63,117 nucleotides of DNA from positions 88,386-151,502 of the forward strand of contig NZ_LMIJ01000046.1 of the NCBI RefSeq assembly GCF_001428665.1, read 5' to 3'. A program made the translations under genes and the position numbers. Each line of letters begins with the position of its first letter. Positions within the stretch are counted from its first letter, which is position 1. The notes under the pieces are model-generated. The model searched no databases, had not been told where the DNA came from, and saw only the letters and a list, made by a program, of their open reading frames with translations. Origin of the DNA: Acidovorax sp. Root219 (GTDB lineage: Bacteria; Pseudomonadota; Gammaproteobacteria; Burkholderiales; Burkholderiaceae_C). Shown in pieces: positions 53,983 through 62,825 of this stretch.

Positions 53983-54568
53983 ACCGGCTTTTTCCATCTG
54001 CGTGTACTGCGGTTCGCGCCCCGGCGAGAACGAAGCCTATGCCGAAGCGGCCACGGCCGTGGGCACATGGATCGGCGCGCATGGCGGGCAACTGGTCTAT
54101 GGCGGCGGGCGCAGCGGCCTCATGGGCACGGTGGCGGAGGCCACGCGCCAGGCCGGTGGCCGCGTGGTGGGCGTCATTCCCCAGGCGCTGGTGGACAAGG
54201 AACTGGCCAACCGCCAGTGCGACGAATTGCACATCGTGCAGACCATGCACGAGCGCAAGGCCATGATGGCCGAGCGCAGCGATGCCTTCATCGCCCTGCC
54301 CGGCGGCATCGGCACCTTCGAGGAGCTGTTCGAGGTCTGGACCTGGCGCCAGCTCGGCTACCACGACAAGCCCTTGGGCCTGCTCAACGTGGCCGGCTAC
54401 TACGACGGCCTGCTGGCCTTTTTGAACCACAGCGTGGCCAGCGGCTTCATGGGAGAGTGGCAGATGGGGCTGCTGCACGCAGGCAGTGATACCCCTGCAC
54501 TGCTACAGACGCTGATAGAACAGGCCGGCAACAATGCGCGCCAGATCCCGCTGCGGTCGGTGATCTAA
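53975..54568 (+). CDS. LOG-family (TIGR00730) nucleotide hydrolase, short form
   Basis: 197 aa, the usual length for LOG-type phosphoribohydrolases. Motifs: SICVYCGSRPGENEAYAEAA, VYGGGRSGLMGTVAEATRQA and PGGIGTFEELFEVWTWRQLG (PGGxGTxxE). It cleaves nucleoside 5'-monophosphates to ribose-5-phosphate and base. Overlap with dgkA is 8 nt. A second, longer LOG protein is at 16743-17606. Confidence 0.9.
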   Translation: MAEPAFSICVYCGSRPGENEAYAEAATAVGTWIGAHGGQLVYGGGRSGLMGTVAEATRQAGGRVVGVIPQALVDKELANRQCDELHIVQTMHERKAMMAERSDAFIALPGGIGTFEELFEVWTWRQLGYHDKPLGLLNVAGYYDGLLAFLNHSVASGFMGEWQMGLLHAGSDTPALLQTLIEQAGNNARQIPLRSVI

Positions 54569-54598
54569 GCCAAAGGCCCGCCAAAACTGGCGCGATGC

Positions 54599-54627
54599 AA
54601 AGCCAGTGCCACCGTGGAACTGGCTTT
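54599..54627. terminator. Hairpin after the LOG gene
   Basis: AAAGCCAGT-11 nt-ACTGGCTTT, a perfect 9-bp stem with A/T-rich ends but only three T. Between convergent genes (LOG on +, PII on -). Confidence 0.55.
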
Positions 54628-54640
54628 GCCAGGCCACTGG

Positions 54641-54687
54641 TGGCGTCCCCCTCAGAGGGATGGCGCGAAGCGACTCAGGGGGAGCCT
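54641..54687. repeat. REP-like element (CCCCCTCAG...CTCAGGGGG)
   Basis: TGGCGTCCCCCTCAGAGGGA followed by the arm CTCAGGGGG. It resembles the frequent dispersed REP-like sequences of Comamonadaceae genomes (recalled, not searched). It abuts the 3' end of the PII gene. Confidence 0.55.
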
Positions 54688-55024
54688 ATACAGCAGCGTC
54701 GTCCAAGTCGCCGGTGCGGATACGCACCGTGCGCTCGACAGCCGTCACAAATATCTTGCCGTCACCGATCTTGCCGGTGCGCGCGACGTTGACGATGGCG
54801 TCCACGCAGCGGTCCACGTCCTCGCTCTTGACGACGACCTCGACCTTCACCTTGGGCAGAAAGTCCACCACGTACTCGGCACCGCGGTACAGCTCGGTGT
54901 GGCCCTTCTGGCGGCCAAAGCCCTTGACCTCGGTGACGGTCAAACCCGTCACGCCGCATTCGGCCAGGGCTTCGCGGACTTCTTCGAGCTTGAAAGGCTT
55001 GATGACGGCGGTGATCATTTTCAT
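54686..55024 (-). CDS. glnB: Nitrogen regulatory protein PII
   Basis: 112 aa, exact PII length. Tyr51 in the T-loop (KGHTELYRGAEYVVDFLPKV) is the uridylylation site; the B-loop TGKIGDGKIFV is intact. PII proteins bind ATP/ADP and 2-oxoglutarate and control glutamine synthetase, NtrB and NAD synthase in some bacteria. It lies 70 nt downstream of nadE on the same strand. Whether it is GlnB or GlnK cannot be told without an amtB neighbour; AGGAG 8 nt upstream. Confidence 0.92.
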   Translation of the reverse strand: MKMITAVIKPFKLEEVREALAECGVTGLTVTEVKGFGRQKGHTELYRGAEYVVDFLPKVKVEVVVKSEDVDRCVDAIVNVARTGKIGDGKIFVTAVERTVRIRTGDLDDAAV

Positions 55025-55094
55025 GGCGGGTCTCCTGGAGATGAAAAAAAGGGAACGGGCTGCTCGTGGCCTGGGCTCAGGCCGTCAGACTGCA

Positions 55095-56759
55095 TCAAGC
55101 GCGAAAGCTGTTGGTGATAGGGTAACGCCAATCCTTGCCGAAGCTGCGGCGCGTGACGCGAATCCCTACGGGCGCCTGCTGGCGCTTGTATTCGTTGATC
55201 TTGATGAGCCGGGTCACGCGCTCCACGTCGGCGCGTGCAAAGCCGGCGGCGATGATGGACTCGATGGGCTCGTCGTTCTCCATGTAGCGCGAGACGATGG
55301 CGTCCAGCACGTCGTAGGGCGGCAGGCTGTCCTGGTCCTTCTGGTCGGGGCGCAACTCGGCGCTCGGCGGGCGGGTGATGATGCGCTCGGGGATGGGGCT
55401 GGCGCCCGTGCCGTAGGGGTCGTTTGCATTGCGCCAGCGGCACAGCGCGAACACGGTGGTCTTGGCCACGTCCTTGATCACGGCGAAACCGCCGGCCATG
55501 TCGCCGTACAGCGTGCAGTAGCCAGTGGACATTTCGCTCTTGTTGCCCGTGGTCAGCACGATGGAGCCGAATTTGTTGGACAGCGCCATGAGCAGCGTGC
55601 CGCGGATGCGCGCCTGCAGGTTCTCCTCGGTCGTATCTTCGGCCAGGCCCGCGAAGTCGCTGGCCAGCGCGGCCTTGAAGGCCTCGAACTGGGGTTGGAT
55701 GGAAATCTCGTCATAGCGCACGCCCATGCGGGCCGCCATGTCGCGCGCATCGATCCAGCTGATGTCAGCGGTGTAGGGCGAGGGCATCATCACCGCACGC
55801 ACCTTGTCTGCGCCCAGCGCATCCACGGCGATCGCCAGCACCAGGGCCGAGTCGATGCCGCCCGACAGGCCCAGCAGCACGCCGGGGAAGCGGTTCTTGC
55901 CCACATAGTCGCGCACGCCCATCACCAGCGCATCCCACAGATCGGCCTCGGCACTGCGCAGCGGGGCGATGTCACCCTGGAGTGCCAGTTGCACGGCGCC
56001 GCTGCCAGCTTCCACCTGCACAGTGAAAAGCTCTTCCTCGAAGCCCGGGGCCCGCGCCACCACGGCACCATCGGCGCCGAGGACGAAGGACCGGCCATCG
56101 AACACCACCTCGTCCTGCCCGCCTACCAAATGGGCGTAGACCAGGGGCAGCCCCGTCTCGCGCACGCGCTCGCGCATGGTGTCCTCGCGCTCCGCGCTCT
56201 TGCCCAGGTGGAAGGGCGAGGCATTGATCACCGCCAGCAGCTGTGCACCGGCGGCTGCGGCGTCGCGCGCGGGCGCAGCGAACCAGGCGTCCTCGCAGAC
56301 CAGCAGGCCCACGCGCAGGCCAGCCACCTCGAACACGCAGGGCGCCTGCCCGGCCACGAAGTAGCGCCGCTCGTCGAACACCTGGTAGTTGGGCAGCTCG
56401 CGCTTGGCATAGGTCTGCTCCACCACGCCATCGCGCAGCACGCTGGCGGCGTTGAAGCAGGCGCTGAAAGCCGGGGCATCGGCGCGCACGGCCTGGGGAT
56501 GCCCGAGCACGATGGCCAGGCCTTTCAACCCCGCAGTCTCACGGGCCACGGTTTTCACGGCATCATCGCAGGCGGCGATGAAGGCCGGGCGCAGGAACAA
56601 ATCCTCCGCCGCGTAGCCGCAGATCGCCAGCTCGGGCGTGAGCAGCAACTGCGCACCCTGGGCATGGGCGTCCCGCGCCGCGGCAATGATCTTTAGTGCA
56701 TTGCCGGGCATGTCGCCCACCACGAAATTGAGTTGCGCTGTGCAAATGGAGAGCGTCAT
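55095..56759 (-). CDS. nadE: Glutamine-dependent NAD+ synthetase
   Basis: 554 aa. N-terminal nitrilase domain (residues about 1-250) with catalytic Glu in TPELAICGYAAEDLF, Lys in AKRELPNYQVFDERRYF and Cys in LVCEDAWF; C-terminal synthetase domain with the P-loop GLSGGIDSALVLAIAVDALG (SGGxDS) and TGNKSEMSTGY. It makes NAD+ from nicotinate adenine dinucleotide with glutamine nitrogen. The PII gene follows it; PII control of NadE has been shown in some bacteria. Start 56759 fits the conserved MTLSICTAQLNF. Confidence 0.95.
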   Translation of the reverse strand: MTLSICTAQLNFVVGDMPGNALKIIAAARDAHAQGAQLLLTPELAICGYAAEDLFLRPAFIAACDDAVKTVARETAGLKGLAIVLGHPQAVRADAPAFSACFNAASVLRDGVVEQTYAKRELPNYQVFDERRYFVAGQAPCVFEVAGLRVGLLVCEDAWFAAPARDAAAAGAQLLAVINASPFHLGKSAEREDTMRERVRETGLPLVYAHLVGGQDEVVFDGRSFVLGADGAVVARAPGFEEELFTVQVEAGSGAVQLALQGDIAPLRSAEADLWDALVMGVRDYVGKNRFPGVLLGLSGGIDSALVLAIAVDALGADKVRAVMMPSPYTADISWIDARDMAARMGVRYDEISIQPQFEAFKAALASDFAGLAEDTTEENLQARIRGTLLMALSNKFGSIVLTTGNKSEMSTGYCTLYGDMAGGFAVIKDVAKTTVFALCRWRNANDPYGTGASPIPERIITRPPSAELRPDQKDQDSLPPYDVLDAIVSRYMENDEPIESIIAAGFARADVERVTRLIKINEYKRQQAPVGIRVTRRSFGKDWRYPITNSFRA

Positions 56760-56866
56760 GGAACTGGAGAAGGCCCTTGGGGTCAGGTTGAAGACAACCG
56801 CCAATGCAGGCCCGCAACCCGCCGCAGACCGCCATCTGGCAGTGCAATGCAGGCCGCTGGGCACAC

Positions 56867-58147
56867 ATGGCTGAGCAATTGCACATTATCGCCCGCGTGC
56901 TGGCCTCCCCGCAGGAGGTGGACGCCAATGCCTGGAACGGCTTGCTGGCATTGCAGAGCCATCCCACGCCCTTTTTGCGCCACGAGTACCTCATGGCCCT
57001 GCACGAGAGCGGCAGCGCCACGCCCAAACGCGGCTGGACGCCGCGCTTCATGACGCTGTGGGATGGCGACACGCTGCTGGCCGCCTGCCCGCTGTACCTC
57101 AAGAGCCACTCGTATGGCGAGTACGTCTTCGACTGGGCCTGGGCCAGCGCCTACGAACAGCACGGCGTGCCCTACTACCCAAAGGCCACCATCGCCGTGC
57201 CCTTCACGCCCGTGCCCGGCACCCGCCTGATGGCGCGCGACGAAGAGAGCCGCGCCCTGCTGGTGCAGGCCGTCTGCCAATGGTGCGAGAGCCAGGGCGT
57301 ATCGTCGGTGCATGTGCTGTTCGCCAGCAATGACGACATCAAGACCAGCGCCGACGAAGGCCTGATGCTGCGCCACACCGTGCAATTCCATTGGAAGAAT
57401 GTGGCCCCCACGCTCGGCACTGGCGTGTCCTCGCTGCCCCCCGAGGGGGCTCTCGCCGGCTTGGGGCGGCCCGGCGCCGGCTCGGCACCGCCCCCAGCGA
57501 CTGCCGAGGACGTTCCGGCCCGCTACGCCAGCTTCGACGACTTTCTCGCCAGCCTGGCCCAGGACAAGCGCAAGAAGATCCGCCAGGAGCGCCGCCGCGT
57601 GGCCGAGGCGGGCGTCACCTTCCGCTGGTCACGCGGCGCCGACATCACCACCGCAGACTGGGACTTCTTCTACCGCTGCTACGAGCGCACCTACCTGGAG
57701 CATGGCAACCCGCCCTACCTCACGCGCGACTTCTTCGCGCGCATGGCGCAGACCATGCCCGAGGCCTGGCTGCTGTTCATCGCCGAGAAGGATGGCCATC
57801 CGATCGCCAGCAGCCTGATCGCGCTGGGTGACTACGGCACGGATGGGCTCGTGGCCTATGGCCGCTATTGGGGTGCGCTAGAGCGTGTGGACTGCCTGCA
57901 CTTCGAGGCCTGCTACTACCAGCCGCTGCAGTGGTGCATTGAACACGGCGCCCAGCGCTTCGAGGGCGGCGCCCAGGGCGAGCACAAGATGGCCCGTGCC
58001 CTGCTGCCCGTGCAGGCCAGCAGTGCCCACTGGATCGCGCACCCGGCGTTTGCCGAAGCGGTGGAGCGCTTTCTGGAGCGTGAAGGCCAGGGGGTGGAAG
58101 GCTATCTGGAGGAACTGCAGGGGCGCAGTCCGTTCAGGCAGGGGTGA
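56867..58147 (+). CDS. FemAB/GNAT-fold protein (DUF482, peptidogalycan type) with in-frame insertion
   Basis: 426 aa from ATG 56867. Family motifs flank an odd insertion: WAWASAYEQHGVPYYPK and TVQFHWKN (residues 171-178) before it; YASFDDFLASL and KRKKIRQERRRV after it, then RCYERTYLEHGNPPYLTRDF and RFEGGAQGEHKMARALLP. Residues about 179-219 (GTGVSSLPPEGALAGLGRPG and Pro-rich residues) have no counterpart in the family as I recall it and are encoded by REP-like DNA. The family resembles aminoacyl/acyl transferases. It is divergent from nadE with 107 nt between starts. Confidence 0.8.
   Translation: MAEQLHIIARVLASPQEVDANAWNGLLALQSHPTPFLRHEYLMALHESGSATPKRGWTPRFMTLWDGDTLLAACPLYLKSHSYGEYVFDWAWASAYEQHGVPYYPKATIAVPFTPVPGTRLMARDEESRALLVQAVCQWCESQGVSSVHVLFASNDDIKTSADEGLMLRHTVQFHWKNVAPTLGTGVSSLPPEGALAGLGRPGAGSAPPPATAEDVPARYASFDDFLASLAQDKRKKIRQERRRVAEAGVTFRWSRGADITTADWDFFYRCYERTYLEHGNPPYLTRDFFARMAQTMPEAWLLFIAEKDGHPIASSLIALGDYGTDGLVAYGRYWGALERVDCLHFEACYYQPLQWCIEHGAQRFEGGAQGEHKMARALLPVQASSAHWIAHPAFAEAVERFLEREGQGVEGYLEELQGRSPFRQG
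57401..57523 (+). repeat. REP-like insertion inside the FemAB-like coding region
   Basis: A CCCCCCGAGGGGGC palindrome near 57440 followed by CCGGCTTGGGGCGGCCCGG lies exactly between two conserved protein blocks. It keeps the frame and adds about 41 residues rich in Gly, Pro and Ala. Such sequences are normally intergenic in this family. Confidence 0.6.
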
Positions 58148-58232
58148 CATCGGCTGCGGCCAAGACAACAAATCATCTTGTCTTGTCCCCCTCGACGGGA
58201 GCAAGGCACTGCAGCCTCGCATCTTGAAAATC

Positions 58233-58772
58233 TCAGGCCGAGATCGACTCCTTGGACTTTTTCGCCCCGAAAAACGCAATGAGCCAGAACACAGTGCCGG
58301 CAAGTGCGCCATAGGCAATCAAAAGAAGCCTCTCATAAACACGCGCGTCGAATGAGAAAACAAAGAACCCAGCCACAGTGCCCATCACAGCACCCGCACA
58401 GGCAACTTGCCCAATGCCCAACCAGCGACGACGACGCAGAACCAGTAAGTAGACAGGAACGCTGAGCATCGAGAAGTAGTACGCATAGAGCGCGACCACA
58501 ACAGATGCCTGCACTTCGCCGCTTCGGATCATCACAGCGACTGCCGGTGCCAGGGGCGCAAGCGTGAACGCCAGCATTACCCGAGTGCGATATTCAGGTG
58601 GAAGCACGCTAACGGACAGCGACACCAAAGCCAATGTCCCAGCCAAGGCTGCGACTCCATAAGACCTAAGCAAGGTAAACAGAACAGCGCCCGACAGCAA
58701 GAGCAGGCCCGCAGCGGGCAACAGACGCTGCTTGCCAAGACCACGGACCAAAAACTCTAAGCTCTGCTTCAT
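58233..58772 (-). CDS. Unknown membrane protein
   Basis: 179 aa from ATG 58772 with about five or six hydrophobic helices (for example LLPAAGLLLLSGAVLFTLL, VALYAYYFSMLSVPVYLLVL and LLLIAYGALAGTVFWLIAFF) and a basic C-terminus (GAKKSKESISA). No family recognised. Base composition is clearly less GC-rich than flanking genes, with many A/T-ending codons, suggesting recent acquisition. SD before the start is poor. Confidence 0.6.
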   Translation of the reverse strand: MKQSLEFLVRGLGKQRLLPAAGLLLLSGAVLFTLLRSYGVAALAGTLALVSLSVSVLPPEYRTRVMLAFTLAPLAPAVAVMIRSGEVQASVVVALYAYYFSMLSVPVYLLVLRRRRWLGIGQVACAGAVMGTVAGFFVFSFDARVYERLLLIAYGALAGTVFWLIAFFGAKKSKESISA

Positions 58773-58825
58773 GCTGCTGGTAACTATAGACAGGCACCTC
58801 ACAGCGAGCAAGGATGGTGTGATCG

Positions 58826-59752
58826 TTATTGAATGCCAGTAGCCGTGAGCAATGCGCCCCGCTCCCGCACAAAATCCACAAACGCCCGCAGCGGCGCCGG
58901 CAGGTACCGCCGCCCGGAATAGTAGAGAAACGGCCCTGAAAAAGGCCGCGCCCAGTCTTCGAGCACCGGCACCAGCGCCCCGCTGTCGATGTGCGGCTGC
59001 AGCCAGCCTTCGAACATGTGGATGATGCCGCAGCCCGCGAGCGCGGCCTCCACCGCCAGGTCCACACCGCCCGAGATGCGCACGATCAAGGGGCCGGAGG
59101 GATCCACGACAACCACTTCGCCACCGCGCTCGAACTCCCAGGCGGGCATGGTGCCGCTGGCAAAACGGCCGCGCAGGCAGGCGTGCTGCATGAGGTCGCG
59201 CGGGTGTTCGGGCCGGCCGCGTGCGGCAAGGTAGGCGGGCGAGGCGGCGGTGGCCATGCGCTGCCAGCGCGGGCCGATGGGGAGGGCGATCATGTCCTGC
59301 TCAAGCCGCTCGTCGTAGCGGATGCCGGCGTCACAGCCCTCGGCGAGGATGTCGACAAAGCTTTCCTCCACCACCACGTCCAGGCGGATGTCGGGGTAGG
59401 CCGCCAGGAACGGCGGCACGATGGCGGGCAGCACCAAGCGCGCGGCGCTGGCGGGCACGTTCAGGCGCAGGGTGCCGGCGGGTCGGTCGCGAAAGCCATT
59501 GACCACGTCGAGCGCGGCCTCCACCTCGCCGAGCGCCGGGCCCAGGCGTTCGAGCAGGCGCGCCCCGGCCTCGGTGGGCGCCACGCTGCGCGTCGTGCGG
59601 TGCAGCAGGCGCACGCCCAGCCGTGCTTCGAGCCGGCGCACGGCCTCGCTCAGGCTCGATGCGCCGACACCGCCCAGGCGCGCCGCCTCGCGGAAACCGC
59701 CGCCGCGTGCCACGGCGACAAAGGCGGCCAGATCACCCAACTGCTCGGCCAT
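58826..59752 (-). CDS. LysR-type transcriptional regulator
   Basis: 308 aa from MAEQLGDLAAFVAVARGGGF; the GTG start upstream is less likely. N-terminal HTH residues about 3-62 (GASSLSEAVRRLEARLGVRL, TRSVAPTEAGARLL) and effector domain from about residue 90 (ILAEGCDAGIRYDERLEQDM). It is divergent from the aldo/keto reductase gene with 118 nt between starts, so it likely regulates it. LysR members of this group often respond to oxidants or small aldehydes. Confidence 0.9.
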   Translation of the reverse strand: MAEQLGDLAAFVAVARGGGFREAARLGGVGASSLSEAVRRLEARLGVRLLHRTTRSVAPTEAGARLLERLGPALGEVEAALDVVNGFRDRPAGTLRLNVPASAARLVLPAIVPPFLAAYPDIRLDVVVEESFVDILAEGCDAGIRYDERLEQDMIALPIGPRWQRMATAASPAYLAARGRPEHPRDLMQHACLRGRFASGTMPAWEFERGGEVVVVDPSGPLIVRISGGVDLAVEAALAGCGIIHMFEGWLQPHIDSGALVPVLEDWARPFSGPFLYYSGRRYLPAPLRAFVDFVRERGALLTATGIQ

Positions 59753-59812
59753 GGACAGGATCCCTTGATGGATTGTTCGCTGCGCCGCACAACCTGTGCG
59801 CACTCAACCGGC

Positions 59813-59841
59813 TTATCGTACACAGGCTGCGTGCCTACAGT
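59813..59841 (+). promoter_or_regulatory. Candidate promoter of the aldo/keto reductase gene
   Basis: TTATCG (59813-59818), 17 bp and TACAGT (59836-59841), 30 nt before the ATG. The weak -35 is compatible with activation by the divergent LysR protein. Confidence 0.4.
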
Positions 59842-59870
59842 CGATGCATCTCCATTGAAAGGACTCTCCC

Positions 59871-60758
59871 ATGACAGCAATCGACAAGGCCGGCAGCTTC
59901 CGGCTCGGCCACCGCGACGTGAAGCGCCTGGGCTACGGCGCCATGCAACTGGCCGGCCCCGGCGTGTTCGGCCCGCCCAAGGACCGCGTCGCCGCCGTAG
60001 CCGTGCTGCGCGCTGCCGTGGAAAGCGGCGTGGACCACATCGACACCAGCGACTTCTACGGCCCGCACGTGACCAACCAGATCATCAAGGAGGCGCTGCA
60101 CCCCTACCGGGACGGCCTGACCATCGTGACCAAGGTGGGCGCCCGGCGCGGCGACGATGCCTCGTGGCTGCCCGCGTTCTCGGCCGCAGAGCTTACGCAG
60201 GCGGTGCACGACAACCTGCGCAACCTGGGCCTCGATGTGCTGGACGTGGTGAACCTGCGTGCCATGTTCAGCGTGCACGGCCCGGCCGAGGGTTCGCTGG
60301 AGGAACCATTGACTGCGCTGGCCGAGCTGCAGCGCCAGGGCTTGATACGCCACATTGGCCTGAGCAACGTGACGGCGCGCCAGGTGCAGGACGGGCGCAG
60401 GATCACCCCGATTGCCTGCGTGCAGAACATGTACAACCTGGCCCACCGCGAAGACGAGGCCCTGCTCACACAGCTGGCCGCCGAAGGTACGGCCTATGTG
60501 CCCTTCTTCCCGCTGGGCGGTTTCACGCCGCTGCAGTCGGGCGTGCTGTCGACAGTGGCCGCCGAACTCGGCGCCACGCCCATGCAGGTGGCGCTGGCCT
60601 GGCTGATGCAGCGCTCACCCAATATTCTGCTGATTCCGGGTACTTCGTCGGTCACCCACCTGCAGCAGAACCTGGCGGCGGCGCAACTGCAATTGCCTCC
60701 CGAGGCAGTGGCACGGCTGAACACCCTGGAACAGCCGGACGCCACATCAGTGCACTGA
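59871..60758 (+). CDS. Aldo/keto reductase
   Basis: 295 aa. The (beta/alpha)8 family features are present: RLGYGAMQLAGPGVFGPP, HIDTSDFYGPH with Asp-Tyr catalytic residues, TIVTKVGARRGD, RHIGLSNVTARQVQ and LLIPGTSSVTHLQQNLAAAQ. It reduces aldehydes/ketones with NADPH. Divergent from a LysR regulator. Length is normal; SD AAAGGA is present 9 nt before the ATG. Confidence 0.9.
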   Translation: MTAIDKAGSFRLGHRDVKRLGYGAMQLAGPGVFGPPKDRVAAVAVLRAAVESGVDHIDTSDFYGPHVTNQIIKEALHPYRDGLTIVTKVGARRGDDASWLPAFSAAELTQAVHDNLRNLGLDVLDVVNLRAMFSVHGPAEGSLEEPLTALAELQRQGLIRHIGLSNVTARQVQDGRRITPIACVQNMYNLAHREDEALLTQLAAEGTAYVPFFPLGGFTPLQSGVLSTVAAELGATPMQVALAWLMQRSPNILLIPGTSSVTHLQQNLAAAQLQLPPEAVARLNTLEQPDATSVH

Positions 60759-60781
60759 ACCAGCCGTTGATTTTTGACCAC

Positions 60782-60801
60782 GATGGGGCTTGAGCCCCAT
60801 C
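60782..60801. terminator. Hairpin between aldo/keto reductase and the chemoreceptor gene
   Basis: GATGGGGCTTGAGCCCCATC, an 8-9 bp stem with a tight loop, in the 183-nt gap between convergent genes. Lacks a T-run, so termination is uncertain. Nothing else is recognised in this gap. Confidence 0.4.
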
Positions 60802-60941
60802 AAATGCACCACAACAGTTCAACCAACCACGCAAAAAGCACCAAACAAGGGCACCTCACAACCATTTTGCTATTCGCACCAAAAGACGCATCACTTTGGT
60901 GCAATCGCCGCTCCTGCCAAGCGCAGAACCTGCGCGCCGTC

Positions 60942-62690
60942 TCAGAAGCTTTCCCACTCATCATCGGACGCCGCCTTGGCGGTGGCCCCCGCTGCGGGCG
61001 CAGACGGTTTGGCAGCGGTTTTTGCCACGGTGGGAGTCGGTGCCGCGAGCTTGCGCGGCGCCACACCAGCGACCGGTTTGCGAGCGGCAGGTGGCGACAC
61101 CGGGGGAGAAGGGCGCGGGCGAGGCGCGGTGGCGGCCTGGGCCGCTGGCGCATCCGCCGACAGCTTGAACACCTCCACCGCGCCCACCAGGGCCTGGGCC
61201 TGGTGGCTCAGGCTGCCGGCGGCGGCGGCCATTTCTTCGACCAGGGCGGCGTTCTGCTGCGTGACCTGGTCCATCTGCGTGACGGCATCGCCGACCTGGG
61301 AGACACCCTGACTCTGCTCGGTGCTGGCAGCGCTGATCTCGCCCATGATGTCGGTCACGCGGCGGATCGAAGCCACCACCTCGGTCATGGTGGCGCCCGC
61401 CTTGTCGACCAGCGCGGTGCCCTGCTCGACCCGCTCCACGCTGGCGTGGATCAGGCTCTTGATCTCCTTGGCCGCGTCTGCGCTGCGCCCGGCCAGGCTG
61501 CGCACCTCGCTGGCCACCACGGCAAAGCCCCGGCCCTGCTCGCCCGCACGGGCGGCTTCCACGGCCGCATTGAGCGCCAGGATGTTGGTCTGGAAGGCAA
61601 TGCCATCGATGACGCCGATGATGTCGGAAATCTTCTTGCTGCTGTCGTTGATGCCTTTCATGGTCTCCACCACTTCAGACACCACGTTGCCACCCTGCAC
61701 GGCCACGGTGGAGGCGCTCATGGCCAACTGGTTGGCCTGGCGCGCGTTGTCGGCGTTCTGCCGCACGGTGGAGCTCAGTTCCTCCATGGAGGCGGCCGTT
61801 TGCTGCAGGGCACTGGCCTGCTCCTCGGTGCGGATGGACAGGTCGTGGTTGCCCGAGGCGATTTCGGCGCTGGCCGAGGCCACGCCCTGCGCATTGCCAC
61901 GCACCCCCGATACCACCTGGGCCAGGTTGTCACGCATGGCGGTCAGGCCGGTGAGCAGGCGCGCGATCTCATCACGCCCCTGTACCGGGATGGCCACCGT
62001 GAGATCGCCGCGGGACACGGCATCGGTGATGTCCACCGCATTGCCCAGCGAACGCGAGATCTGGCGGATCATCGAGCCGCCCACCAACACCGCCAGCAGC
62101 ACGCCCAGCACCACGGCGCCCACGGCCAGGGCGCGGATGGTCTGGTAGCTGGCTGCGGCACGGTCGTACTCCATCTTGGCCTGGTCGAGCTGCACCTGCA
62201 TGAGCAGGCCCAGCACCTCCTGCAGCGGGTCCATCGCCGGGTACAGGTCCTTGGCGGCAAAGGTGGTGAGGGCCGGTACGTCGCCCGCACGGAACAGACC
62301 CGCCAGGGCCTCGGTGGCGGCATCCGCCTTGGCCTGCAAGGGCTTGAAGCGGTCCACCAGGGTCTTTTCCTCGGGCGCCAGCTTCGTCGCCAGGTAGGCG
62401 CTCCAGTTGGTGTCGATGGCCTTGCGCGCATCGGCCACCGACTGCAGGCCCTGCGCGGCGGTCATGCCGCCGTCGCGCACCTTGTGCGCTGCATCGACCA
62501 CGTTGACCGCGTACATGTCGGCCGCGATTTTGATCTGCTTGAGGGGCACCACCCGGTCGTCATACACCGATTTGAGCCCGGCGTTGGACTGCCCCATGCC
62601 CAGCAGACCGGCACCGCCGACCAGCAGCACAAGGCAGCACAACACAGCCAGAAGCCCCGCCAGGCGGGTGGAAATCTTGAACCGATTCAT
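60942..62690 (-). CDS. Methyl-accepting chemotaxis protein, complete
   Basis: 582 aa from ATG 62690. TM1 residues about 10-32; 4-helix-bundle periplasmic sensor (LKSVYDDRVVPLKQIKIAAD and onwards); TM2 about residues 190-211; HAMP about 212-265; MA signalling domain about 275-520 with the hairpin tip IDGIAFQTNILALNAAVEAA RAG EQGRGFAVVASEVR (split here). The end is a Pro/Ala/Lys linker then DDEWESF, matching the CheR-binding pentapeptide xWExF. The receptor is inserted in the inner membrane; its ligand is unknown. Confidence 0.93.
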   Translation of the reverse strand: MNRFKISTRLAGLLAVLCCLVLLVGGAGLLGMGQSNAGLKSVYDDRVVPLKQIKIAADMYAVNVVDAAHKVRDGGMTAAQGLQSVADARKAIDTNWSAYLATKLAPEEKTLVDRFKPLQAKADAATEALAGLFRAGDVPALTTFAAKDLYPAMDPLQEVLGLLMQVQLDQAKMEYDRAAASYQTIRALAVGAVVLGVLLAVLVGGSMIRQISRSLGNAVDITDAVSRGDLTVAIPVQGRDEIARLLTGLTAMRDNLAQVVSGVRGNAQGVASASAEIASGNHDLSIRTEEQASALQQTAASMEELSSTVRQNADNARQANQLAMSASTVAVQGGNVVSEVVETMKGINDSSKKISDIIGVIDGIAFQTNILALNAAVEAARAGEQGRGFAVVASEVRSLAGRSADAAKEIKSLIHASVERVEQGTALVDKAGATMTEVVASIRRVTDIMGEISAASTEQSQGVSQVGDAVTQMDQVTQQNAALVEEMAAAAGSLSHQAQALVGAVEVFKLSADAPAAQAATAPRPRPSPPVSPPAARKPVAGVAPRKLAAPTPTVAKTAAKPSAPAAGATAKAASDDEWESF

Positions 62691-62825
62691 GGCCAGTCTC
62701 CTGAAGTAACGATCTGTAAACACAGAATCGCAAGATCCAGGCCAGCACACACCTCGTTCAAGGCCTCTTTGCCCTCCCGGCGTGTCACCGCATGAGGGGT
62801 GCCTTACACCAACAGCAACGGGGAA

